From assembly GCA_020723785.1 (NCBI GenBank), contig DYIH01000029.1, forward strand, positions 1-13,470: a stretch of DNA of 13,470 nucleotides, given 5' to 3'. The notes under the pieces were generated by a model, which searched no databases, had not been told where the DNA came from, and saw nothing but the letters and a program-made list of their open reading frames with translations. The DNA comes from Thermaerobacter marianensis. GTDB lineage: Bacteria; Bacillota; Sulfobacillia; DYIH01. Every line of letters starts with the position of its first letter. Positions within the stretch are counted from its first letter, which is position 1. The translations under genes were made by a program, and so were the position numbers. Of this stretch, positions 1-5,089 are shown piece by piece.

Positions 1-844
1 GGCGCCAGGCGGCGTTTTCCAGGATCGAACAGGCCGGCCGCCGCGCCGGGCGAGGGAAGGCGTCGGTCCCGACCGGATCCACCGGCACGTCCTCCATCCC
101 GGCCCGGCCCAGGATTTCACGGGCGAACTCGTACCGGCTGCAGCTCCCCGCGTTGGACAGGTGGAACGTCCCGTAGGTCGGCCGCTGCACCAGCCGCCAG
201 ACGGCCGCCGCCAGGTCGCGGGCGTATGTCGGCCCGCCCACCTGGTCGGCGACCATGCGCAGGGGTTGCCCCGTTCCGGCGCGCCACTCCCGAGCCAGGC
301 GCAGCACGGCGCGGACGAAGTTGTTCCGACCGGTCCGGCCGAACAACCAGGAGGTGCGCACGACGTAGTGTTCGTGAAGCTGCTCGCGCACGTATCGTTC
401 GCCGAGGAGCTTCGAACGGCCGTAGACGTTGACCGGACCGACCGGGTCGTCCTCGACGTAAGCCCTCCCCTTCGTCCCGTCGAAGACGTAGTCGGTACTG
501 ACGTACACCAGCCGGGCGCCCGCCTCCCGGCAGGCGAGGGCCGCGTTGCGCGCCCCAAAGGCGTTGACGCGATAGGCGGCGTCCGGGTCGAGTTCGCAGG
601 CGTCGACGTTGGCCTGGGCGGCGGCGTGGACGACCAGGTCCGGTCCCCGACCGTCGAAGGCCGACCGAACGGCGGCCAGCATCGCATCCAGGTCGCTGAC
701 GTCGAGTTCGTCGCGGCCGGGCGCCCAGACCTTGACCGGCGCCCCGTCCGGCCCCCGCTGCTCCGCCAGGAACCCGGCCAATTCCTCGCCCAACTGTCCC
801 CGGCCGCCGGTGATGAGCACCCGGCCGGGTGCGATCCCGCTCAC
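1..844 (-). CDS. rfbD: dTDP-4-dehydrorhamnose reductase RfbD/RmlD (3' end outside window)
   Basis: RmlD carries out the last step of dTDP-L-rhamnose synthesis, the NAD(P)H-dependent reduction of dTDP-4-keto-L-rhamnose, in the cytoplasm. Translation from the GTG at 844 gives 281 codons without a stop. The Rossmann motif ITGGRGQLG lies near residues 11-19, STDYVFDG near 116-123, and the short-chain dehydrogenase YxxxK pair is Tyr141/Lys145 (YGRSK). The late FPRPARRP segment is typical of RmlD, so only about 15-20 C-terminal residues should be missing beyond base 1. The GTG start overlaps the TGA of the upstream gene as GTGA (841-844), which implies translational coupling and supports this start. 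It is the last of the visible rhamnose genes and is separated from rfbB by a toxin-antitoxin-like pair. Family assignment is firm. Confidence 0.95.
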   Translation of the reverse strand, partial: MSGIAPGRVLITGGRGQLGEELAGFLAEQRGPDGAPVKVWAPGRDELDVSDLDAMLAAVRSAFDGRGPDLVVHAAAQANVDACELDPDAAYRVNAFGARNAALACREAGARLVYVSTDYVFDGTKGRAYVEDDPVGPVNVYGRSKLLGERYVREQLHEHYVVRTSWLFGRTGRNNFVRAVLRLAREWRAGTGQPLRMVADQVGGPTYARDLAAAVWRLVQRPTYGTFHLSNAGSCSRYEFAREILGRAGMEDVPVDPVGTDAFPRPARRPACSILENAAWR

Positions 845-1377
845 GGCCCCGCACCCCCGGCCGGCGTGAAATCCCGCAGGATCCTCGCCTCCACGATCCG
901 TCGCACCTCCGGCGCGCACTCCGTCTCGCCCAACCTCGCCAGGAGAACGCTCTCCCGCGCCAAACCGGCACGCACGACCTCCGTGCAGAATTCCCCTTCG
1001 CGGAACGCGCGGTAGACGCCCCACCGTTCACGCGCGCTCAACACCCCGGCGAACGGGGTGCACTGCCGCATCATCCGAGCCTCTTCGGAGTCGGACACCA
1101 GAAAGGCGGCCAACTCCTCAACCGGCTGCCGCAACCAGCGCTCCCAACGGTCCCAATACGGGGACGGGCCATGGATCTCCCGCAGGCGCCGGAGGTTCGA
1201 CCGGGCCTTGACCAGGACCGCTTCGGGGTTCCGTTTCAGCTTTTCTGGGATGGCGCGGTGCAGCAGGAGGGAGCGCTCTTCGATCCGGGCGTGCCCGCCG
1301 TCCCCGGACACCGCCACCCGCATCGGCCCATGGCCGGCACACGACGTCGATTCCACACGGCCCCCCTCCCCGCTCAT
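841..1377 (-). CDS. Conserved protein of unknown function, possible partner of a PIN toxin
   Basis: This 178-residue soluble protein has no domain I can name with certainty. Its core (HRAIPEKLKRNPEAVL, then WDRWERWL, PVEELAAFLVSDSEEAR and MRQCTPFAGVLSARERW) resembles small conserved proteins that I recall sitting beside PIN-domain toxins, so a partner or antitoxin role is an inference from memory and context. The C-terminal third is charged and helical-looking and is not seen in the shortest relatives. The ATG at 1377 overlaps the TGA of the PIN remnant as ATGA, and its own TGA overlaps the GTG of rfbD. Both junctions suggest coupled translation. An alternative ATG lies at 1323, and neither start has a strong ribosome binding site. 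Its toxin partner is truncated, so it may now be an orphan antitoxin kept because it sits in the operon. Confidence 0.75.
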   Translation of the reverse strand: MSGEGGRVESTSCAGHGPMRVAVSGDGGHARIEERSLLLHRAIPEKLKRNPEAVLVKARSNLRRLREIHGPSPYWDRWERWLRQPVEELAAFLVSDSEEARMMRQCTPFAGVLSARERWGVYRAFREGEFCTEVVRAGLARESVLLARLGETECAPEVRRIVEARILRDFTPAGGAGP

Positions 1378-1559
1378 TGCGCCGCGTCCTCGGGTCGTTT
1401 CGTCGGGATGACCGGATGCGCGGCCTGCCGGGGATCCACCCGGACAACCTCCCGAATTTCCTCGAAATGGGCATCCGCACTTACGATATGCTTCACGCCG
1501 TTGTTCAGCATCGTTGCGGCGTGGATCGCATCACGGGTCCGGATACCACGCCTCCGCCA
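1374..1559 (-). pseudogene. C-terminal remnant of a PIN-domain (VapC-like) toxin
   Basis: About 60 codons encode the end of a PIN ribonuclease: RGIRTRDAIHAATMLNNG, then HIVSADAHFEEI and VVRVDP. The Asp of RDAIHAA and the Asp of SAD match the later acidic positions of PIN active sites. The N-terminal half, including the first conserved Asp, is absent because rfbB ends at 1573 where that half should be. No plausible start codon lies in this frame between the rfbB stop and the first internal ATG. The TGA overlaps the start of the following gene as ATGA, the usual arrangement of an intact TA pair. I infer that recombination joined the rfbB 3' end to the middle of a PIN gene. Function is presumably lost. 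Confidence 0.8.
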
Positions 1560-1572
1560 CCCGGAGACCGGC

Positions 1573-2619
1573 TCACCGCCCGCCGACCGTCCGCTCGCGG
1601 AACGCCCGGTGCTCCCCCGACCTGACCCGTTCCCACCACGCCCGGTTGTCCAGGTACCAGCGGACGGTCTGCCGCAGCCCGTCGGCAAAGGCCCAGCGGC
1701 GTCGCCACCCCAGTTCCCGGCGCAGCCTGTCGGAGGACATGGCGTAGCGCCGGTCGTGGCCGGGCCGGTCCGCCACGAACCGGATCGGACACCCCGGCGT
1801 GCCCGGTTCGTCGGGCAGGCCCAGTTCGCGCAGGACGGCGCGGACGACGTCGATGTTGCGGGCCTCGTTCTCCCCGCCGACGTTGTACACCTCCCCCGGT
1901 CGCCCCCGCCGCAGGACGAGATCGACGGCGCGGCAGTGGTCCTCGACGTGGATCCAGTCGCGCACATGGCGGCCGTCGCCGTAGACGGGGACCTCCTCGC
2001 CCGCCAGGGCATTGGTGACCGCCAGGGGGATCAGCTTCTCGGGGAACTGATACGGCCCGTAGTTGTTGGAGCAGCGGGTGATGAGCACCGGCAGGCCGTA
2101 GGTCCGCCCGCAGGCGCGCGCCAGCAGGTCGGCCGCCGCCTTGCTGGCCGCATAGGGGCTGTTGGGAGCCGGAGGGCTGTCCTCCGTCCAGGGAGCGTCC
2201 CCCTCGCCCAGGGAGCCGTAGACCTCGTCGGTGGAAACCTGCAGGAAACGGCCCACCGCGTGGCGCCGGGCGGCGTCCAGCAGCACCTGGGTCCCGAGCA
2301 CGTTGGTGCGAACGAACACCTGCGGGTCCTCGATGCTCCGGTCCACGTGTGACTCGGCGGCGAAGTGGACGACGGCGTCCAGTCCGCCGAAGGCCTCCCG
2401 CGCCGCCTGAACGGCGCGCTCCACGTCGGCCGGTGCGGCGACGTCGCCCCGGACGAAGCGGTAACGGGGATCGGCCTCGACGTCGCGCAGGTTCTCCAGG
2501 TTGCCGGCGTAGGTCAGTTTGTCCAGGTTGACGACGGCGCAGTCGGCGTGCTCCGCCAGCACGTACCGCACGAAGTTGCTGCCGATGAAACCGGCGCCGC
2601 CGGTGACCAGAAGGCGCAT
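1573..2619 (-). CDS. rfbB: dTDP-glucose 4,6-dehydratase RfbB/RmlB
   Basis: RmlB converts dTDP-D-glucose to dTDP-4-keto-6-deoxy-D-glucose with tightly bound NAD, the second step of dTDP-rhamnose synthesis. The 348-residue length is normal for the family. The Rossmann motif TGGAGFIGSNF lies at residues 6-16. The dehydratase signature STDEVYG supplies Thr130, Asp131 and Glu132, and the catalytic YxxxK is Tyr156/Lys160 (YAASK). The SNNYGPYQFPEKLIP segment is diagnostic. The ATG at 2619 follows a GGGGGTG stretch about 5 bases upstream that can serve as a ribosome binding site. It is preceded by a 139-base gap holding an rfbC-tail remnant and an inverted repeat, so it may have its own promoter. Downstream it abuts a decapitated PIN gene. 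Confidence 0.97.
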   Translation of the reverse strand: MRLLVTGGAGFIGSNFVRYVLAEHADCAVVNLDKLTYAGNLENLRDVEADPRYRFVRGDVAAPADVERAVQAAREAFGGLDAVVHFAAESHVDRSIEDPQVFVRTNVLGTQVLLDAARRHAVGRFLQVSTDEVYGSLGEGDAPWTEDSPPAPNSPYAASKAAADLLARACGRTYGLPVLITRCSNNYGPYQFPEKLIPLAVTNALAGEEVPVYGDGRHVRDWIHVEDHCRAVDLVLRRGRPGEVYNVGGENEARNIDVVRAVLRELGLPDEPGTPGCPIRFVADRPGHDRRYAMSSDRLRRELGWRRRWAFADGLRQTVRWYLDNRAWWERVRSGEHRAFRERTVGGR

Positions 2620-2655
2620 TTCGCACCCCCGTTCAGGGGTCTACGGTGGTCGTTT

Positions 2656-2678
2656 CGTTTCATAGCATCAGTGAAACG
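2656..2678. promoter_or_regulatory. Inverted repeat with possible extended -10 promoter upstream of rfbB
   Basis: CGTTTCA and TGAAACG form 7-base arms around a 9-base centre. On the minus strand the same segment contains TGCTATGAA, which reads as a TGN extended -10 element (TATGAA matches 4 of 6 consensus bases), about 40 bases before the rfbB ATG. The -35 region is poor. It could be a repressible promoter for rfbB and the downstream genes, or only a small hairpin. There is no T-run, so it is not a convincing terminator. Confidence 0.3.
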
Positions 2679-2727
2679 CCATGTTCGAGTCGAAACCGAT
2701 GGACGGGTCGTCGTTCAATGGCTTGGC
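2668..2727 (-). pseudogene. Remnant of a second rfbC 3' end
   Basis: The minus strand encodes AKPLNDDPSIGFDSNMAFH followed by TGA, which copies the characteristic C-terminus of the intact rfbC upstream (DDPSIGFDW near its end). Only this tail is present, directly after the hicA stop. At DNA level, 22 of 24 bases match the rfbC 3' end. No start codon or rest of the gene is visible. It most likely marks the point where the hicBA module entered an rfbC-rfbB junction, or where two rfbC alleles recombined. Confidence 0.6.
2689..2712. repeat. Direct repeat, copy A (rfbC-tail sequence downstream of hicA)
   Basis: This 24-base stretch (core CCGATGGACGG) matches 3430-3453 at 22 of 24 positions in the same orientation. 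Together the copies bracket hicA and hicB. Both encode the rfbC C-terminal residues DDPSIGFD on the minus strand. Confidence 0.75.
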
Positions 2728-2758
2728 ACCGGGGACAGTCACCCATTCGGCGGCAGAC

Positions 2759-2992
2759 TCAACCGCCTTCCAGGAGTCTCAAAAATTCTTCCTGGCTCAG
2801 TTCGGCATCCCGCAGGACCTTCCTCAGGAGGCCTCGGCCGATGACCGCACCAGGATGAACGGGCACCGTGACCACTCTTCCATCCGCATGTCTGAGCCGG
2901 AGATGGCTCCCCCGTTGGCGCACTCGATGAAAACCGACCTGTTCCAACACCCGAACGACCTCGGCCGCTGTGACAGCCGGCAGGCGCATCAT
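2759..2992 (-). CDS. hicA: HicA-type mRNA interferase toxin
   Basis: HicA toxins are small double-stranded-RNA-binding-fold ribonucleases that cleave mRNA and are neutralised by HicB. This 77-residue protein has the family layout: an N-terminal helix (AAEVVRVLEQVGF), the strand RVRQRGSHLRLRH carrying the catalytic His30 in the GSH motif, then the TVPVHPG turn and the C-terminal GLLRKVLRDAELSQEEFL segment. Two consecutive ATG codons (2992 and 2989) are available; the first overlaps the hicB TGA as ATGATG. hicB precedes hicA here, an order found in part of the family. The pair interrupts the rfbC-rfbB junction and its sequence is visibly less GC-rich than the sugar genes, which suggests acquisition. 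It appears intact. Confidence 0.92.
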   Translation of the reverse strand: MMRLPAVTAAEVVRVLEQVGFHRVRQRGSHLRLRHADGRVVTVPVHPGAVIGRGLLRKVLRDAELSQEEFLRLLEGG

Positions 2993-3207
2993 GCCAGAAT
3001 GACCTTCTGCACACCGACGAACTCCGGCAATTCGTCAATGGCCTCCGGCTGATCCTCCAGGCAAAGCCGGATGACCTCCTGGATGTTGGCCAGAAGTTCG
3101 TCCATCGTCCGGCCCTGGGCGTAGCAACCCCGCAAGTGGGGCACCTCGCCCACGTAATACCCGTCCTCATCCCGCTCCACAACCACATAAAACTCGCGTC
3201 GCACCAC
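2989..3207 (-). CDS. hicB: HicB-type antitoxin
   Basis: HicB binds and blocks HicA. The 72-residue protein shows the compact HicB fold: REFYVVVERDEDGYYVGEVP, the signature HLRGCYAQGRTMDELLANI, and the helix IQEVIRLCLED. It lacks the C-terminal HTH or ribbon-helix-helix DNA-binding extension of longer HicBs, so autoregulation would need another mechanism. The start is GTG, with two tandem GTG codons at 3207 and 3204. GGAGG at 3213-3217 sits 5 or 8 bases upstream and supports either. Its TGA overlaps the hicA ATG by 4 bases, a standard coupled antitoxin-toxin pair. Confidence 0.92.
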   Translation of the reverse strand: MVRREFYVVVERDEDGYYVGEVPHLRGCYAQGRTMDELLANIQEVIRLCLEDQPEAIDELPEFVGVQKVILA

Positions 3208-3408
3208 CGTCGCCTCCGTCCGGGGACGTTTTCAGCTCTTTACGACTTTTATGATATCACGTGCGCACCAGAAACCACCGCCTCAGGGGGACATCGGCGA
3301 ACCCACAGTTAAACGCCAGGCCGTGACCAAAGAGGTGAACAGGTTCTACACCAAAGCCCTGCAAGCGGCCGGAGGCAATAGCGCTCCGACGCGTTGAGGC
3401 CACCGCCG
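3208..3408. other. Junction between hicB and rfbC with palindromes and possible foreign remnant
   Basis: This 201-base gap separates the hicB start from the rfbC stop. It holds two adjacent perfect 8-base palindromes, TGATATCA (3252-3259) and GTGCGCAC (3261-3268). The minus-strand hexamer TATCAT (3256-3251) could be a -10 element for hicBA, but no good -35 lies upstream. The rest is less GC-rich than the flanking rhamnose genes and holds a short plus-strand reading frame listed separately. I see no terminator. Confidence 0.4.
3251..3397 (+). CDS. Small plus-strand reading frame, possible gene remnant
   Basis: A 48-codon frame runs from ATG 3251 to TGA 3395-3397, the only plausible coding stretch on the plus strand. 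The product is basic and includes TVKRQAVTKEVNRFYTKALQ. I do not recognise it. There is no ribosome binding site before the ATG. Its position at the edge of the hicBA insertion makes it a candidate 3' remnant of a mobile-element or TA-associated gene. It could equally be a chance frame. Confidence 0.2.
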   Translation: MISRAHQKPPPQGDIGEPTVKRQAVTKEVNRFYTKALQAAGGNSAPTR

Positions 3409-3873
3409 TCAGCGAAATTCCGTCCGCCAGTCGAAGCCGATGGACGGATCGTCCCAGGGTAGACGCTTCTCGTCCGGATCCGCGGGGTTGTAGGACTCGG
3501 TGGTGAAGTAGAGGATCACCGCCGGCTCCCCGCCCAGGACCCGGTACCCGTGGGCGACCCCGGCCGGGATCAACAGCAGGATCGGGTTGTGCTCGCCCAG
3601 GTAGTGGACGTCGGTCCGCCGGTGGGTCGGCGACAACGCCCGCAGGTCGTGGAGGACCACCTGGGCGTTGCCCGCCGGGAAGAACCAGAGGTCGTCCTGC
3701 CGCTCGTGCCAGTGGAAGGCCTTGATCACGCCGGGGTACGTGAGCGACATGGACGCCTGGCCGAACCGCCGCAGCAGGCCGTCATCGTCTCGCAGGATCT
3801 CCTGGAAGAAGCCCCGGTCGTCGCAGTGGCGGACCAGGCGCTTGACGCGCACGCCGTCGATCAACGGTTTCAT
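3409..3873 (-). CDS. rfbC: dTDP-4-dehydrorhamnose 3,5-epimerase family protein RfbC
   Basis: RmlC-type cupins epimerise dTDP-4-keto-6-deoxy-glucose at C3 and C5, the third step to dTDP-rhamnose. From the ATG at 3873 the protein is 154 residues, shorter than the usual ~180. It contains DDRGFFQEI near residues 18-26, GVIKAFHWHERQDDLWFFP (His54 is the likely catalytic base) near 48-66, LRALSPTHRRTDVHYLG, IPAGVAHGYRVLG near 102-114 and the terminal DDPSIGFDW. The AFHWH form replaces the RGLHxQ seen in classical RmlC, so it belongs to a shorter variant subgroup and substrate or product may differ. GTG codons at 3891 and 3879 are alternative starts; no upstream site has a clear ribosome binding site. 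It lies 90 bases after the HEPN gene. Its 3' end is partly duplicated beyond hicBA. Confidence 0.88.
   Translation of the reverse strand: MKPLIDGVRVKRLVRHCDDRGFFQEILRDDDGLLRRFGQASMSLTYPGVIKAFHWHERQDDLWFFPAGNAQVVLHDLRALSPTHRRTDVHYLGEHNPILLLIPAGVAHGYRVLGGEPAVILYFTTESYNPADPDEKRLPWDDPSIGFDWRTEFR
3430..3453. repeat. Direct repeat, copy B (inside the rfbC 3' end)
   Basis: This is the intact-gene copy of the 24-base repeat, differing from 2689-2712 at two positions. The start-to-start distance of 741 bases brackets hicA, hicB and the small plus-strand frame. Confidence 0.75.
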
Positions 3874-3962
3874 CCCCACCGATGGAAGCACGCTGCCCGG
3901 TCGCGTCCGTCATTCGAGGCGACCGTTACATGCTATGCAGGACGGCCGCCGTTTCGATCCGT

Positions 3963-4487
3963 TCACCTCTCGGGTTCGTCGGCGCCCAGCCGCGCCGCCA
4001 TCTCGGCCAAAATATCCGCAAACCGGCGCAGATCGGCGAAAACCTCATCCGCCATCTCCGGCATGGCCTCCAACAAGGGACGCAAGCGGTCCCAGCGCAG
4101 CTCGCAACCGTAGATGTTCCGATACAGGTGGCGGAAACGCAGGTAATCGTCCAGCGATCGGGCGGTCGTCTTGCGGAGCACGGGCGGACGGATGCCAGGC
4201 AACTCCGTGGCCATGTCGTCCAGCAGGGCCCGATGCCATTGGAGTCCCCCCGGCACACCACCCTCCATCTCTTCGGCGATGGCCTCGAAAACCTTTTCCA
4301 GACCGGTATAGAAATCGTGGAGCACGTCACCGAGACCGCGCAGCGCCAGCACGTCGGGTTCCTCTTGTCGAAAGGTTTCGGCGTACTCAGCGGCCTCCCG
4401 CACCACGGCGCCCAGGCTCTCCAGGTCGGCCCCGATGCGGGCCCTGAGGCGCAGCCACTGCAGCGCACGCTCCTCCGCCGGCGTCAT
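3963..4487 (-). CDS. HEPN-domain HepT-like toxin/ribonuclease
   Basis: HepT-like HEPN proteins are all-helical toxins paired with a minimal nucleotidyltransferase (MNT) antitoxin that in studied cases inactivates them by nucleotidylation. This 174-residue protein is predominantly helical. The DFYTGLEKVFEAIAEEM segment lies near residues 58-74, and the HEPN signature YLRFRHLYRNIYG near 115-127 supplies the R-x-x-H element (Arg117, His120) and the conserved Arg/Asn/Tyr. The start overlaps the MNT stop as ATGA (4484-4487), so the two are translationally coupled. Length and motif order suggest it is intact. It lies immediately upstream of rfbC in a polysaccharide operon, which has no metabolic reason for it. 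Confidence 0.85.
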   Translation of the reverse strand: MTPAEERALQWLRLRARIGADLESLGAVVREAAEYAETFRQEEPDVLALRGLGDVLHDFYTGLEKVFEAIAEEMEGGVPGGLQWHRALLDDMATELPGIRPPVLRKTTARSLDDYLRFRHLYRNIYGCELRWDRLRPLLEAMPEMADEVFADLRRFADILAEMAARLGADEPER

Positions 4488-4918
4488 CCGTCCGAACCAT
4501 CCTTTCCTCGTCCCTGGCCGGCGGCGGCCGTCCCGGCCAGCAGCACCCCTTCGCGGCGGACGACCTCGCGCAACGCCGGGTGAGCGTCCTCCAACGGCAC
4601 CAGGTCCAGGAGGAAGACGGTCAACCGGGCCGCCTCGGCGGAGGCCCGAATGAACCGGTCCGGCGGTATCCCCTCGGCGGCCAGGTCGATGTCCGAAGCC
4701 TCACGGAAGGAGCCGGGCGTGACCAACGAGCCGAAGAGATACACCCGGGAAGCCCCGAAGCGGTCCACCAACAGCCGCGCGATCCTCTCGGCGTCCGCCC
4801 GCGCCACCCGCGCCAGTTCCCGGCGCCGAGCCGCGCTGGATCTCATCCTCTCCCGCCAGGCCGCCGCGAGTTCCTCCAGCACCGGTTCCTGCCGCACCGC
4901 ACCCACCTCCCCGACCAT
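4484..4918 (-). CDS. MNT-domain nucleotidyltransferase, antitoxin partner of HEPN
   Basis: Minimal nucleotidyltransferases of the DNA polymerase beta superfamily act as antitoxins to HEPN toxins. From the ATG at 4918 the protein has 144 residues. An N-terminal helical, Arg-rich segment (residues 13-50) leads to VYLFGS near 59-64 and SDIDLA near 75-80, giving the GS...DxD catalytic signature with Asp76 and Asp78. The downstream FLLDLVPLED may supply the third acid. A longer reading up to 4981 is possible, but residues before 4918 look non-coding and overlap promoter-like AT-rich sequence, so I prefer 4918. No ribosome binding site precedes that ATG, and TAAACT lies about 10 bases upstream, so a leaderless transcript is conceivable. 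The stop overlaps the HEPN start. Confidence 0.87.
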   Translation of the reverse strand: MVGEVGAVRQEPVLEELAAAWRERMRSSAARRRELARVARADAERIARLLVDRFGASRVYLFGSLVTPGSFREASDIDLAAEGIPPDRFIRASAEAARLTVFLLDLVPLEDAHPALREVVRREGVLLAGTAAAGQGRGKDGSDG

Positions 4919-4980
4919 CGCCAAGAAAAGTTTAGCATAGGCCGGCTCTCGAAAACTGAAACCCGACCTTTTCAGAAACA
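4919..4980 (-). promoter_or_regulatory. Possible promoter and inverted repeat ahead of the MNT-HEPN pair
   Basis: An AT-rich patch directly before the MNT ATG contains minus-strand TATGCT and TAAACT, each matching 4 of 6 bases of a -10 consensus. Just upstream CTGAAA and TTTCAG (4956-4975) form 6-base arms around an 8-base centre, a plausible operator. The -35 match is weak. An independent promoter would be expected for an acquired TA pair. Confidence 0.3.
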
Positions 4981-5020
4981 CGCCGCAAACGTTGGGCCGG
5001 GATCGGGATGATCCGCGGCA

Positions 5021-5089
5021 CTAGATCGCAACCCCGACACTCATTTGCTCCCACCACCCGGAGATCGATCGCCCGTGCTGTATTTTCAT
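5021..5089 (-). CDS. 22-codon reading frame coupled to the upstream glycosyltransferase, possible truncated gene
   Basis: The glycosyltransferase stop and this ATG share one base (TGATG at 5087-5091), the arrangement expected when a further operon gene follows. The frame encodes MKIQHGRSISGWWEQMSVGV plus two residues and ends at TAG 5021-5023. I do not recognise it. The final MSVGVAI resembles the first beta strand of GT2 glycosyltransferases, so it could be the start of a lost gene replaced by the MNT-HEPN insertion, but this is speculative. Confidence 0.25.
   Translation of the reverse strand: MKIQHGRSISGWWEQMSVGVAI

Noticed and set aside
829..2352. Long open frame on the plus strand (about 500 codons)
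   Set aside because: It lies opposite rfbB and the flanking genes, has Pro/Arg/Gly-rich low-information translation and no recognisable motifs. Such antisense frames are expected in GC-rich DNA.
4919..4981. N-terminal extension of the MNT protein to 4981
   Set aside because: The extra 21 residues do not match the family, and the DNA looks like an AT-richer promoter region. The ATG at 4918 gives a normal length.
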